This document shows positions 35,729 to 47,000 of a stretch of DNA of 64,000 bases, piece after piece (within the stretch, counting starts at the first letter, position 1; every line of letters begins with the position of its first letter). The notes beneath the pieces are model-generated. The model was not told the DNA's origin, searched no databases, and was given only the letters and a program-made list of their open reading frames with translations. Source of the DNA: Chitinophaga pinensis (GTDB taxonomy: Bacteria > Bacteroidota > Bacteroidia > UBA4408); NCBI GenBank assembly GCA_945872355.1, contig CAMBZU010000003.1, positions 1 through 64,000 of the forward strand. The letters are read 5' to 3'. Made by a program: the position numbers and the translations under genes.

Positions 35729-38700
35729 TCATTCTACAAGTACTATTTTGATGATATCAGTTTTGTAGCCATCATTCAATTCGAGTAAATAAACACCAGC
35801 ACTTATTCCTTCAAAAGCAATAAAATTTGAATTGCTATTCATGTTGTTTTTTATCAATTGAGCTGAAAGCAATTTGCCTGTTAAATCGAGCAGATTTACA
35901 CTAAGTTGAGCAGCAGCTGTATCTGCTGTTTTAATATTAATGCCATTCAATTGGCAAGGATTAGGAAAAACATACCAGTATTGGTTTTGCGCAGTATTAA
36001 GAAAGCTTACAGCTTTTATTTCACTGTATTTATAATTGCCATCAAAGTCGGTTTGCTTTAATCTATAATATGAAGTTCCTTCAAAAGGATTAACATCAGT
36101 AAACTTGTAGTTTAATATTTGATTGCTATTGCCAGCACCATCTACTTCAATGAGTGGATTAAAATTTACGGCATCTTTTGACCGCTCAATAGTAAAATAA
36201 TCATTATTGGTTTCACTTGCTGTAGTCCAAGATATTGCTGCATTTGCGTGCATTGCTTGCACATCAAAATTGAGCAATGTAATAGGCAGTGGCGATCCAT
36301 TTCCATTGCCTGTAAAATCACTAAAAGTAGTGAGTCCATTCCAAGTAAAAGTGTTTGTGCCGGGACTAATTATTGAATTTCCCATATTATTTGTAAAACC
36401 ACTTCCTATGCTAGAAACCCACAGCCCTGCATGATATTTATATGGTTTTAAATTAGCTTCAACACCAACCACATCGGCAGAGGCATAAGTATAACTCACA
36501 TCATAATTAAAAGTTCCGCCAAAATTTAAAGGTTCAACCGACCAATACCTATTAAGATATTCGGGCCCTGCCGTTCCAATCATGGGATGTATTGAAGGTA
36601 TCACATATAAACTTATTTGTGCAGTATTGTTAACACTTGTTCCAGCGTTTAATGTTATGCTCATAGGCGTATAGTCAATGGCATCTCCCAATGGGAAGCT
36701 ATAGGTATTATTAGTTGTTGTTGTATAACGCGTAAACTTTGCTGTGCTTGTTCCTGAAATAAAATAGTTGCTAGCATTGCCGCCAATCAAGGTGCCATTT
36801 GCACCAGTTTGACCTAAAATTAGTTCCTTGCCATTTAAATCAACTTTGCCAGAAATTAAGTTGAGCGTATTGAGCACTCGCACATTGCCTATGGTTAATG
36901 AAATCCCTGCTGCATTATTAATGATTAAAATGTCAAATGGATTAACGGTTGGGTTACTACCACCTACATTTTGATTGACTGTGCCATTAAAAGTAACTGA
37001 CTTATTGTTAGGAAAGAAATTTACTGCAGCTAAACTATTGTTCATCCAATCTCCTTTCAATTCAATATTTCCTCCTGCTGCGCCCGAACAAGATAAATTA
37101 CCAAACAAGGTAATATTTCCATTTATCTTTAATGGCACTGTCATGTTATTCCCTGCAAAATCCATATAGAAATTAGCACCAGCATCAATGGTTAAGTTGC
37201 CTGCTGTATTGAGCAAAGTAGCAGTATTGCCGCCTGCACCTGGGTTAAAAGTAGTGTTATTGCTCACTTTTACGTGTCCTGGATAGCCTCTGCCAGCAGA
37301 AGAACTCCACTCTATTCCTCTATTGAATGTGCCTCCGGAAAAATATTGTAAAGTAGCATTGCTGTTGTAAAAAGGTGCGCTTGTGCTTACAAAACCACCA
37401 TTATTTATTCGCATAGTTCCGCCACTTTGAATAGTTGTTGAATTTAAAACAGCGCCAAAATTAACGCCTCCATTAATATATACATTGTATGGATTTGTTA
37501 TACCAGTAAAAGTTCCATTGCCATTAAAAATAATTGTACCAGCTGAACTTCCTGCACTAAAATCTCCACCTAATCCGCTTACGATAGCTCCTGTGGAAAG
37601 GTAAATTACATTTGCAGCACCAACATTTAAAGTTCCAGTATTTAAAGTAAGTGCGTTGCTCAGTGTAATTGAAGCTGAGGTGTTGGTTAATGTTCCTGAT
37701 AAACTCATTTTAATTTCTGCAGCTATTGAAATTGCTGGGCTGGTATTAAAGCCTGTATTTTGATTTGCACCATAAAATTCATAGCTACTCGCAGTGTTGA
37801 AATTTCTTGTTCCTGAGGGCGCCATGCCAATAATTCCGCTAGGATGCGTTGTTCTGATCAGAGTGCCAGCATTCGTTCTAAACTCGTCAGCAGAAGCACC
37901 TCCATCGCTTGTAGTAACTGTAAATCCTTGAGCATCAAAAGTAGCATTGGTACCGATATCAATATCACCATCTGAAACAGAAAAATTACTAAGAAGTAAT
38001 AAAGATTTGTTGGCCCCAATAATGAAATCAACAAATAAATTTCCACCTCCACTTCTAAAATAATTTTGCATGCCAACTCCATTAAAAGCAAAAGTTGGAT
38101 TAATGTTATTACTGCCTACAGATGAACAATGAATTAAACCACCTGTTGCAGTTAAATTGCCGCTTAAGTATACAAAGCCATCACCTGTTCCACTTACTGA
38201 AGTATTAAAATCAAACCTACCAGCATTTTGAATCCAATTGCCCATGATATAAGTATTATTTGTACTTAAATTGCCGCTATGTTGCGAAAAGCGGGCATTG
38301 CTATTTGTAAATTCGAGATCACCATCAATATAAAGTGTAACACCGCCTCCGCTTGTTGTTTGTTCAAATTGCCCACCATTAAGTGTCAATTTGCCGCTTA
38401 TTCCATTTGTAATGCCCATACCTTCCCAGGTTCTTGAAGGCGTATAAAGACCGGTTCCTACAATTGTTAGGTTGTGATATGATCTATTGGCAGTGATGGA
38501 AGTAAATACAGGAACAGTTTGGTTTGCACTGCCATTGAAAACAACTGTGCTTCCTGCGGTAGTGTATATTCCTGTGCCTGGCGTAAAAGTACCTGCAATG
38601 CCTATATTTCCCGAAGGTTGCAGCACTCTGTTGTTGTTTGTAGAAGTTAAATTATTATAGTTGAAAGCAGTTATAGATTGTCCATTTGTACCATTGTAAT

Positions 38701-41700
38701 TCATAGTATTGCCAGTTACAACATAATTACCTGTTGTGAATATTGCGATAGGATTAAATGTACCTGCTACGTTAATTACACCAGCAAGGGTAAGATTATT
38801 GTTAGTTCTTGCATTGCTAAGCGTTAAGTTATGATAACTTGAGGCAGGGACTGTTTGAGCGCTTGAACTATTAAAATCAACAGAACTTCCTGCAATTGTA
38901 ATTACGCCTGCACCCGGTGTGTAAATTCCACAAATGCCAATAGTGCCCGTGCTTGATAATGTTCTATTGCCTCCGCTGATATTTAAATTTCCGTAATTAA
39001 TTGGAGGGACTACAGATGTGGATGCACCAGCAATATTGAATGTACTGTTGCAATTGCATGTTCCAGTTGCAGTTCCACCATAAGCCATATTTCCATTAAC
39101 TGTAATTGATGTGCCTGAGGCAAGTTGAAAATTTCCAGTTCCGTTTAAAGTGAAGTTATTTACTGTGAAACTTCCAGCAATAATGCTACATACATTAGGG
39201 TTGGAAACACCGACTGTAATATTGTCTGCTGCCCCAGGAATACCATTTGGTGTCCAGTTAGCAGCCGTATTGAAATTATTGCTACTAGCACCAACCCAAG
39301 TGTAATTTATAGAAATTGGCGCTCTTCTTCCTGTTATTTCTATACCATTAAGTGGCAGGTAAGTTTGAGTAAAAGCAGCTGTTGAAGGTTGAAATCCAAT
39401 AAGCTTAACTCCAGTGGTTAATGCAGTGCCATGCTCTGTCCATGCTCCAGCTGAAAAAGTACTTAATTTTAGATTAGCTTCTATGCCGTTGATGTCTGAT
39501 GGCGTATGAAAAACTGTAATTGAATCTCTGTAAATTCCGCCAGCGCCATTTTCAGTTACTAGCCAATATCTGCTCAGGTAATCAACTGGAGCGCTTGGTG
39601 TATTGATATTAGGACTTACTGCATCAACTACCCTTACTCCAATAACTCTGCTGACTGTGTTTTTATAAAAACGAATTTCAGCAGGGCTAAATTCAGTAAT
39701 ACCTGTGTTTTCTCCGATTGGAAATACATAATTATCAAAACCAACAGGTGTGCCAGATCTTATGTAGGTGCTTAACAGCAGTTGACCTGTGCCATTTGTA
39801 ACAAACATATTTGTAGCAGATGGACTTGTGATTGAATAATTTCCACTATTGAAATAATCAATCAATAAATCGTTATTGCCTAACAGCAGTGAACCATTTG
39901 TTAATCTAACTTCTCCACCACCGCCACTTGCAGTTCTATTGGCATGTAAATTAATTCCTGCAATGTTATCAATTTCAACTGAAACACTGGTCATAGCAGC
40001 AGGCCATTCTTTATCAGAAGACGACATATTTGTGGTGCCATTATAGCGTAATTGACTTCCTGCAGTGTAAACTATAGCGCCAGCACCTGAAATTGCACCA
40101 GATGTTCGTATAAATTTACCTACTGAATTTATAGTAATATTATTTGCGAGAGTTATTCCAGCAGCATTATTCAAACGCCACCAAAGATTAAGTAGGGTGG
40201 TTCCAGCAATGCTTACATTTTGGTTAATGCTTCCTTTGAATTCAATTTGAAAGCGAGGAAATACAGCACCAGCATTAATTACTGCCCCAGATGATTGACT
40301 AAATGCACCGCTAACATTTAAATAAATTTCCGGATTAATGCCAAATGATGCGCCAATGAATGTACCCGCTGTTTGGGTGAAATTACCTAAAATGTTCCAA
40401 GTAGATATTATGCCATTTGCAGCACCAACACTGCAGTTATTAACGGTTCCTCCGCTTTGTGTGAAATTGCCTGAAATATTAATATTAGAAGTAGAGCCAA
40501 GGCCAGCATTTGAATTATAAACTACAAAGCTACCTGCGGAAATATTAAATGCAGCAGCTGCAATATTAAATGTTGGAATTCCACCTGTAGATGCAGGTGG
40601 AAGCACTTGAAAATTTGTTACTCCGCCAGTAATATTTATTGCTCCAGTAATATTAATAATTATGTTAGGCGTGTTAGGTGTTATCACATTGGTTAAGCCC
40701 AAAGTTCCGCCTGAAACATTTAAATCTCCGAGGATTGCGAAAGATAAACTAGCAAGGCTTGTTAGTCTTAAAGATCCAGTATTGGTGCTTAAAACATTGA
40801 AATTTCCAGCTATTGTTGCACCATTTAAACCACCAAATAAATTTACATTTCCAGTTTGACTAGGGCAATTCCATGTAAAGTTACCGAAGGTTTGAGAGAG
40901 CCCTCCAGTTGCACCAGTGCTTGTAGTGTATCCAATGATTTTGCAATTTGATGCAGCGTTCCATGCAGCAGTAGGCAAAGTTCCCGCTATGGTAGTATAG
41001 TTGTGTTCATAAACCCCAGTAGAAGAAAATGTAGTGTTTAATGCTGTCATGCCAACTATTGAGCCAGCAGCACCTCCTATTCTTAATGTGCCGTTAATCA
41101 CATTGGCTGTTGAACCTGTTAAAGTTAAAGTATTTGCTCCGATATCTAATTTGCAATTTAAACCTGCGTTAATAGTTAGGTTGTTTGTTATTGCAACAGC
41201 CACTGCAGATGTAACAGTGGCGGTGGTGTTAGCGACTGTCAAATTTCTAAAATTTGCTGCCGCGTTTAAAATACTTTGTGCTGCTGTTCCATTAAAATTA
41301 ACTGAACTGCCAGTAGTTGTGGTAACGCCAGCTGAAGGTGTATAATTTCCGCAAATTCCAATTGTACCAATAGTTGATAATACTCTTGGACCACCTGTCA
41401 AATTTAAATTTCCATAATTTAATGCAGGAATTGTTTGCGATAATGCACTAGAAATAGTTAAGGAACTTGCACAATTGAAAGTAGCACTGGCCGAATTTTG
41501 GTAGGTAATGTTTCCACTAATGGTTAAATTTCCTGTGGCGCCAAGATTCAGACTTCCTGAACCAATCAGTGTTAAGTCATTAACAGTTTGTGTGGTATTA
41601 AAGTTAGTAGGATTTGTGCCCACAACATTAAATATAACATTATCAGCGGCGCCAGGAATTCCATTTGGGGTCCAATTTGTAGCAGTATTCCAAGACCCAT

Positions 41701-44560
41701 CTGTTGCGCCATTCCAAGTAAAATTGGTTGCCGATGAAATGAAAGCATCATCTTTTCCTAAGGCAAAAGTGCCAGTATTAACAAATGTTGAAGAGCTTGT
41801 GAAATAAAAAGGATTTGACCCACCTGTGGTTGCTCCATTTTGACTCCAAGATGAACCATTCCACAAACCAAATCTTCTTGTAAGCCCTGTTGCAAAATTA
41901 ACTGCTTCTTCACTAGGTGAATTCCAATAGGCAGATAAATTTAAGTTTGCACCACCAATAGTTCCCTCGGCTACTATCCAACTGCGATTGATAACTCTGG
42001 TAGCGTCTGCAGGTGAAGGTGGAGTTCCATCTGTAACTCTTACACTGTATGAATCTGTGGTTCCATTGTTGGCAATAATAATTGGGTTGTAAGCTGAATT
42101 TCCAACAGGAAAATTAAAAGGAAATCCGCCACCCATTAATGCAATTTGCAGCACTCCCGTATTGTTTGTTTTTATATAGGAATTTGAGCTTCCGCCCATA
42201 GGTGGTTCTGAAACACTTAAATTATTTGTATTGAGCACTAATATTCCAGCATTAAGAGTAACTGTACCACCTATGGAGCGACTGGCATGTAAGGTTACCG
42301 TGTTTGTTGTAAAAGTGTTATCAATAATTAAATTCATAGGGCTATTGATAGCTGGAAATTCAGTGCTAGTAGTAGTTTGAGCATTGGTTGAAGCATCATA
42401 AACCAAGGAAGCATAACCCCCTGTTTGATCATAAAAAACAGTGCCGCTACCAACAATACTTCCTTTGCTCATTCTTAGTGTTGAGCCCCATCCACCTCCA
42501 TTGGCATTATCATTTAATGGCAGTAAACCAGTAAGATTAATTCCACCACCATTTACTCTAAAATTTACATTGCTGAGTACACTTCCATTTAAAGTTACTG
42601 TTTGCAATCCAACGCCATTAAACTCTGCATAACTCAAGGTGGATAATGAAAGACCAAATAACTGCAAAGTTGCTGGTGCAGATTGAATATAATTACCTCC
42701 TATTCTAAATATACCATCATAATCACTGGCAGCTAAGTCAATTATCCCATCAGTATGCGTTACATTCCCTGTAACATTTAGGGTTCCGGTACCTCCAATA
42801 CTGTTTATGTCTGTTAATAGTAAAAATGCATTTGCGCTATTCACAATAAGGTTTCCAGAAACATTGATCATACAATCAGCACTACCGGTGGCAAGTGCAA
42901 AAACACCATCAGAAACTGTTAGTGAACCACCCACGTTAAGGGTACAAGGGTTATTGGTGGTAATTCCAATTTCTTGAAAGTTTAATCCCAAAATACTTAG
43001 GTTTCCATTTACAGTTGTAAGCGCACCATCTAGCATTGGAGAAGTAAGTTGAGCAGGGCAATTCCAAGTAAAGTTGCCAAAGTTTTGATTCAAACCAGAT
43101 GTGGGTTGTGTGCCCAAAGTGTAGCCAAAAATAAGACATGTTGAATTGGCATTCCAGGTTGCTAAAGGAATAGCTCCATCTATAGTTGAGTAATTATGTT
43201 CGTAAAAACTACTTGCCCCAAAAGTTGTATTCGCAGCGGTTGAGCCTATTATTGATCCTGCAGTCCCTCCAACTCTTAGGTTTCCATTAATTACGTTAGC
43301 GCTTGATCCTGTTAAATTTAGTGTTTTATTGCCCATGTCTAAACGGCAGTTTGCTCCTGCATTAATAGTTAAATTATTAGGCACTGCAATTGAGTTCAGC
43401 GCTGTAACAGTAGCTGAAGTATTTGAAACTAAAAGATTGTTAATAGTTTGTGTAATATTACTGTTATAAATTTGGGCATTGGTACCATTGAAGTTAACTT
43501 GACGGCTATTGCAGTTAAAAGTACCACTGGTTTTGATGAAGTTTCCAGAAACGTTTAAATCGCCTCCTGCACTGTTTGAGAGCGTTAAAGTGCCACCTCT
43601 TACATCGATATTCTTTGTTGTGATTGCTGTTGTAGATGTTCCTGAAGTTAAAGCGCCATTTGCAACTACTAAATTACCTGCAATATTCCAGGCTTGACCT
43701 GCACCAGTAGTTCTTGTAATTGTTTGACCACTGCTATTCATTGTAAAATCATAAACAGAAATACCTCCAAATGCAGCATTTGATGCAGTTAAAGGTTGCG
43801 TATAAGAATTTTGGCCAAAAGGATTTGTGGAGGTTCCATTCCCTGTGTTTGAAACAGTAAAATATCTTGTAATTCCATTGCTATTTGCAATTACATTATT
43901 TCCATTGTAGTTTTCTATTGGAACTTGTGCATACATTGCGTTTGTATTTGAAATATATCCCATCCAATTGAATGCAGCAGGCCTTGCTCCGCCATTAATT
44001 GCACCTTGGAGGCGCGCCCAAGAAATACTGAATTCTCTTCTGTCATCAGCACCATTGCCATTGCCATTATCGTTGGAAGAATATTGCCCATTAGCATTAC
44101 CTGTGAAATCACTTATTCCACTGCCACAAATTCCATCAGCACCGCCTCCGAGGGAAGTCCAACCATTAGCGCCATCTTTTCTAAATATTTCACGATAGCT
44201 GTTGTGCGCATAAATGCATATGTCAGCGCGGAATGGTAAATTAGGCCTGGTAGTATAACCATCATAGTTAAGGCCAACCAATGTTCCATTTGCATTTGTT
44301 GCTCCATTTACAGGAACAATAGGGTCAACATCAAGGTAAATAGTAACAGGTTCAGATTGATTAGCGTTGTTTATGCTAACAAAAAGATTGGTATTGTTCC
44401 AAGTAAGTGCCCAATTGGTTGAGCCGGAAGTGTAATTATTTGGATAATTTGCTATACCGTCATTTGCAGCATCAATGGTTGGTGTAGTCCATTGTGCAAT
44501 TGACTTATTGGCAAAACCAAAAACAATTAAAATAAACAGGTAAAGTAATCTTGTTTTCAT
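35729..44560 (-). CDS. Giant repetitive T9SS cargo protein (putative surface adhesin)
   Basis: 2943 residues. A signal peptide (about 1-22, ending KSIAQ) precedes an N-terminal sugar-binding-like domain (to about 215, with VTIYLDVDPI and ADICIYAH). The body is Asn/Thr/Ser/Gly-rich beta-helix-type repeats. Recurrent modules include TWNGATDGSWNTATNW (about 950) and TWVGASSNNFNTAANW (about 1753), each followed by TPNGIPGAADN; a block with NVINGNLRVGGTAGS (about 430) repeated near 1160; and several copies of GTIGICGNYTP-like units. The C-terminal sorting domain (from about 2863) has YVFPNPCQLNG and ends IVLVE. Export by PorV/PorU is expected. Cys and Lys are rare. Ligand unknown. Confidence 0.88.
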   Translation of the reverse strand: MKTRLLYLFILIVFGFANKSIAQWTTPTIDAANDGIANYPNNYTSGSTNWALTWNNTNLFVSINNANQSEPVTIYLDVDPIVPVNGATNANGTLVGLNYDGYTTRPNLPFRADICIYAHNSYREIFRKDGANGWTSLGGGADGICGSGISDFTGNANGQYSSNDNGNGNGADDRREFSISWARLQGAINGGARPAAFNWMGYISNTNAMYAQVPIENYNGNNVIANSNGITRYFTVSNTGNGTSTNPFGQNSYTQPLTASNAAFGGISVYDFTMNSSGQTITRTTGAGQAWNIAGNLVVANGALTSGTSTTAITTKNIDVRGGTLTLSNSAGGDLNVSGNFIKTSGTFNCNSRQVNFNGTNAQIYNSNITQTINNLLVSNTSATVTALNSIAVPNNLTINAGANCRLDMGNKTLNLTGSSANVINGNLRVGGTAGSIIGSTAANTTFGASSFYEHNYSTIDGAIPLATWNANSTCLIFGYTLGTQPTSGLNQNFGNFTWNCPAQLTSPMLDGALTTVNGNLSILGLNFQEIGITTNNPCTLNVGGSLTVSDGVFALATGSADCMINVSGNLIVNSANAFLLLTDINSIGGTGTLNVTGNVTHTDGIIDLAASDYDGIFRIGGNYIQSAPATLQLFGLSLSTLSYAEFNGVGLQTVTLNGSVLSNVNFRVNGGGINLTGLLPLNDNANGGGWGSTLRMSKGSIVGSGTVFYDQTGGYASLVYDASTNAQTTTSTEFPAINSPMNLIIDNTFTTNTVTLHASRSIGGTVTLNAGILVLNTNNLSVSEPPMGGSSNSYIKTNNTGVLQIALMGGGFPFNFPVGNSAYNPIIIANNGTTDSYSVRVTDGTPPSPADATRVINRSWIVAEGTIGGANLNLSAYWNSPSEEAVNFATGLTRRFGLWNGSSWSQNGATTGGSNPFYFTSSSTFVNTGTFALGKDDAFISSATNFTWNGATDGSWNTATNWTPNGIPGAADNVIFNVVGTNPTNFNTTQTVNDLTLIGSGSLNLGATGNLTISGNITYQNSASATFNCASSLTISSALSQTIPALNYGNLNLTGGPRVLSTIGTIGICGNYTPSAGVTTTTGSSVNFNGTAAQSILNAAANFRNLTVANTTATVTSAVAVAITNNLTINAGLNCKLDIGANTLTLTGSTANVINGTLRIGGAAGSIVGMTALNTTFSSTGVYEHNYTTIAGTLPTAAWNAASNCKIIGYTTSTGATGGLSQTFGNFTWNCPSQTGNVNLFGGLNGATIAGNFNVLSTNTGSLRLTSLASLSFAILGDLNVSGGTLGLTNVITPNTPNIIINITGAINITGGVTNFQVLPPASTGGIPTFNIAAAAFNISAGSFVVYNSNAGLGSTSNINISGNFTQSGGTVNNCSVGAANGIISTWNILGNFTQTAGTFIGASFGINPEIYLNVSGAFSQSSGAVINAGAVFPRFQIEFKGSINQNVSIAGTTLLNLWWRLNNAAGITLANNITINSVGKFIRTSGAISGAGAIVYTAGSQLRYNGTTNMSSSDKEWPAAMTSVSVEIDNIAGINLHANRTASGGGGEVRLTNGSLLLGNNDLLIDYFNSGNYSITSPSATNMFVTNGTGQLLLSTYIRSGTPVGFDNYVFPIGENTGITEFSPAEIRFYKNTVSRVIGVRVVDAVSPNINTPSAPVDYLSRYWLVTENGAGGIYRDSITVFHTPSDINGIEANLKLSTFSAGAWTEHGTALTTGVKLIGFQPSTAAFTQTYLPLNGIEITGRRAPISINYTWVGASSNNFNTAANWTPNGIPGAADNITVGVSNPNVCSIIAGSFTVNNFTLNGTGNFQLASGTSITVNGNMAYGGTATGTCNCNSTFNIAGASTSVVPPINYGNLNISGGNRTLSSTGTIGICGIYTPGAGVITIAGSSVDFNSSSAQTVPASSYHNLTLSNARTNNNLTLAGVINVAGTFNPIAIFTTGNYVVTGNTMNYNGTNGQSITAFNYNNLTSTNNNRVLQPSGNIGIAGTFTPGTGIYTTAGSTVVFNGSANQTVPVFTSITANRSYHNLTIVGTGLYTPSRTWEGMGITNGISGKLTLNGGQFEQTTSGGGVTLYIDGDLEFTNSNARFSQHSGNLSTNNTYIMGNWIQNAGRFDFNTSVSGTGDGFVYLSGNLTATGGLIHCSSVGSNNINPTFAFNGVGMQNYFRSGGGNLFVDFIIGANKSLLLLSNFSVSDGDIDIGTNATFDAQGFTVTTSDGGASADEFRTNAGTLIRTTHPSGIIGMAPSGTRNFNTASSYEFYGANQNTGFNTSPAISIAAEIKMSLSGTLTNTSASITLSNALTLNTGTLNVGAANVIYLSTGAIVSGLGGDFSAGSSAGTIIFNGNGTFTGITNPYNVYINGGVNFGAVLNSTTIQSGGTMRINNGGFVSTSAPFYNSNATLQYFSGGTFNRGIEWSSSAGRGYPGHVKVSNNTTFNPGAGGNTATLLNTAGNLTIDAGANFYMDFAGNNMTVPLKINGNITLFGNLSCSGAAGGNIELKGDWMNNSLAAVNFFPNNKSVTFNGTVNQNVGGSNPTVNPFDILIINNAAGISLTIGNVRVLNTLNLISGKVDLNGKELILGQTGANGTLIGGNASNYFISGTSTAKFTRYTTTTNNTYSFPLGDAIDYTPMSITLNAGTSVNNTAQISLYVIPSIHPMIGTAGPEYLNRYWSVEPLNFGGTFNYDVSYTYASADVVGVEANLKPYKYHAGLWVSSIGSGFTNNMGNSIISPGTNTFTWNGLTTFSDFTGNGNGSPLPITLLNFDVQAMHANAAISWTTASETNNDYFTIERSKDAVNFNPLIEVDGAGNSNQILNYKFTDVNPFEGTSYYRLKQTDFDGNYKYSEIKAVSFLNTAQNQYWYVFPNPCQLNGINIKTADTAAAQLSVNLLDLTGKLLSAQLIKNNMNSNSNFIAFEGISAGVYLLELNDGYKTDIIKIVLVE

Positions 44561-44860
44561 TTTGGCTTTGTTCTAATCGCTCTTCTTAATTTTTACTCGG
44601 TGCTTGTAAGTGAAATTAAACGCCTAATTTACAAATTATTATATTAAATAGGTCACTAAATAAAAACGGGTCTATTTTTTATATTAAATAGTGCTTTTAA
44701 AGTTAATTTTACATTAATTTATTCTGCTTAATAAATGCTAAGCCTATAAATTATCAGTAAAAACAAAGGAAACACTGGTGTTTTGGAAGATTTTAGATAT
44801 GCTAAATATTATTGGCTTAATATAACAGCAGCTAAAAGGATTTTGCTTCATATTATTTAC

Positions 44861-44868
44861 TACCTTTG
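44861..44868 (+). promoter_or_regulatory. Predicted -7 promoter element for typA
   Basis: TACCTTTG, perfect TAnnTTTG, 26 bases before the ATG; a TTTTG lies about 15 bases further upstream as a possible -33 element. The divergent gap 44561-44894 otherwise holds two copies of ATATTAAATAG (near 44640 and 44681) and nothing else I can name. Confidence 0.6.
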
Positions 44869-44894
44869 CGCCCTTAAAAAACAAGCCTATTATC

Positions 44895-46703
44895 ATGCAA
44901 GCTATCAGAAACATTGCAATTATTGCCCACGTTGACCACGGTAAAACTACTTTGGTGGACAAAATGTTGCATCAAAGTAAACTATTTCGTGACAACCAAG
45001 AGTCAGGAGAATTAATTTTAGATAACAATGACCTGGAGCGAGAGAGAGGAATAACCATTCTTGCGAAGAACGTTTCTATTAATTATGGTGGAGTTAAGAT
45101 TAACATTATAGATACACCGGGCCATAGTGATTTTGGAGGAGAAGTGGAACGTGTATTAAATATGGCCGATGGAGTTTTGCTTTTGGTTGATGCTTTTGAA
45201 GGAACTATGCCTCAAACACGTTTTGTATTGCAGAAAGCACTTCAGCTTGGTTTAAAGGCCATTTTGGTTATCAATAAAGTTGATAAACCAAATTGTCGTC
45301 CAGACGAGGTGCATGATGAGGTTTTTGATTTATTCTTTAACTTGGATGCTACCGAAGAGCAATTAAATTTCCCTACCATCTACGGAAGTAGTAAACAAGG
45401 TTGGATGAACACTGATTGGAAAGAAATAACTACTGATATTGTACCATTATTAGATTGCATTGTGGAGCATATTCCAGCTGCGCCATATCATGAAGGAACA
45501 TTGCAAATGCAAATTACATCCTTAGATTTTAGTAGTTTTGTTGGTCGTATTGCTATTGGCAGGGTTTTTAGAGGAAATATTCGTGAAAACATGCCAGTTT
45601 CACTTGTTAAGAGAGATGGAAAAATAGTTAAATCAAGAATTAAAGAACTTTATGTTTTTGAAGGTTTAGGTAGGGCAAAAGTAACTGATGTAAAAAGCGG
45701 TGATATATGTGCTATTACTGGAATTGAGGGTTTTGAAATTGGGGATACTATTGCTGATTTTGAAAATCCTGAGGGTTTAAAGCCGATTAGTATTGATGAG
45801 CCCACAATGAGCATGTTATTCACCATTAACAATTCTCCATTTTTTGGCAGAGAGGGTAAGTTTCTTACTTCGCGTCATGTGCGTGAAAGGTTATATAAGG
45901 AAATGGAAAAAAATCTTGCATTGCGCGTTGATGAAACCGACAGTGCTGATGCTTTTCTTGTGTTTGGAAGAGGTATTCTGCATTTGAGTATTTTAATTGA
46001 GACTATGCGCAGGGAGGGTTATGAATTGCAAGTTGGTCAACCGCAAGTAATATTAAAAGTAATTGATGGTGTAAAATGCGAGCCAGTTGAAACTTTAATT
46101 GTTGATGTTCCGGAGCCTGTATCAGGAAAGGTGATTGAATTAGTAAGTCAAAGAAAAGGTGATATGTTAATTATGGAGCCAAAAGGCGATATGATTCATC
46201 TTGAATTTACTATTCCCTCTAGAGGAATTATTGGTTTGAGAAATAAAGTATTAACCGCTACGGCAGGTGAAGCAATAATGAACCATCGTTTAAAAGGATT
46301 TGAGCCTTGGAAAGGAGAAATAGCAGGTAGAATATCGGGTTCATTAATTAGTATGGAATTAGGCACTGCAATTGCCTACAGTATTGATAAATTGCAAGAT
46401 AGAGGTTTCTTTTTTGTAGATCCAGGAGATGAAATTTATGCAGGTCAGGTTATTGGTGAGCACACGCGCCCAGATGATTTAGCAGTTAATATTACAAAAA
46501 CTAAAAAGCTTACCAACATGCGTGCCTCTGGTACTGATGAAAAGATGAATATTGCACCAGCAGTTAAATTTTCATTAGAAGAGGCGATGGAATATATTCA
46601 AGAAGATGAGTATGTGGAGTTGACTCCAAAGTCGATTCGCATGCGTAAAACTATTCTAAATGAAAATGATCGCAAGCGTGTAAGTAAGAGTGCTTCGGCA
46701 TAA
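44895..46703 (+). CDS. typA: Ribosome-associated GTPase TypA/BipA
   Basis: 602-residue translational GTPase involved in ribosome assembly and stress growth. G1 AHVDHGKTT, switch [10 protein letters not shown]3 [12 protein letters not shown]4 NKVDKP. The C-terminal half has the family's EF-G-like domains ([15 protein letters not shown]) and the terminal [12 protein letters not shown]. Single gene with its own promoter and terminator. Confidence 0.97.
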   Translation: MQAIRNIAIIAHVDHGKTTLVDKMLHQSKLFRDNQESGELILDNNDLERERGITILAKNVSINYGGVKINIIDTPGHSDFGGEVERVLNMADGVLLLVDAFEGTMPQTRFVLQKALQLGLKAILVINKVDKPNCRPDEVHDEVFDLFFNLDATEEQLNFPTIYGSSKQGWMNTDWKEITTDIVPLLDCIVEHIPAAPYHEGTLQMQITSLDFSSFVGRIAIGRVFRGNIRENMPVSLVKRDGKIVKSRIKELYVFEGLGRAKVTDVKSGDICAITGIEGFEIGDTIADFENPEGLKPISIDEPTMSMLFTINNSPFFGREGKFLTSRHVRERLYKEMEKNLALRVDETDSADAFLVFGRGILHLSILIETMRREGYELQVGQPQVILKVIDGVKCEPVETLIVDVPEPVSGKVIELVSQRKGDMLIMEPKGDMIHLEFTIPSRGIIGLRNKVLTATAGEAIMNHRLKGFEPWKGEIAGRISGSLISMELGTAIAYSIDKLQDRGFFFVDPGDEIYAGQVIGEHTRPDDLAVNITKTKKLTNMRASGTDEKMNIAPAVKFSLEEAMEYIQEDEYVELTPKSIRMRKTILNENDRKRVSKSASA

Positions 46704-46744
46704 TTATGTAATATAGTTATGTTATAGATTTTCATTTAAAACAT

Positions 46745-46785
46745 AAAAAAAGTCCTAACTCAACAAAAGTTTAGGACTTTTTTTA
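46745..46785 (+). terminator. Intrinsic terminator of typA
   Basis: Stem AAAAAGTCCTAA / TTAGGACTTTTT with an 11- to 12-base loop and a long T-run, about 45 bases after the typA stop. A-run on the other side makes it symmetrical. Confidence 0.9.
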
Positions 46786-46835
46786 TTTGTAGCAGAACTT
46801 ACATTAAAGGTTTAATTTAACATAAATAGCTGTCG

Positions 46836-46965
46836 TAATACCGATTACACTTTCAATTTAGTCCCATTGCGGCATTACCATATTGTACTAAATTCAAGTA
46901 GTATCGGCATTAACCATTGCATATTTTTTTTTTGGCCTAAAAAATAAATGCAATTGTTATAATTT
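46836..46965. repeat. MITE-like intergenic repeat, copy A
   Basis: Begins TAATACCGATTACAC and the core ends GTATCGGCATTA at 46912, forming imperfect terminal inverted repeats around about 77 bp with an internal GCGGCATTACC. A shared tail AAAATAAATGCAATTG follows to about 46965. Most of this is nearly repeated at 60120-60307, where a second module is inserted. Confidence 0.75.
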
Positions 46966-46987
46966 CCTTATAATTGAAGATTGATAG

Positions 46988-46995
46988 TACTTTTG
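46988..46995 (+). promoter_or_regulatory. Predicted -7 promoter element for the ClC gene, nearly leaderless
   Basis: TACTTTTG, perfect TAnnTTTG, ending 5 bases before ATG 47001 and 14 before ATG 47010. Confidence 0.55.
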
Positions 46996-47000
46996 CATCA

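Noticed and set aside
38000-44300. Many plus-strand ORFs of 60-100 residues opposite the giant cargo gene
   Set aside because: They are antisense shadows caused by the repetitive Asn/Thr/Ser-rich coding sequence, and their composition is Pro/Val-rich without domains.
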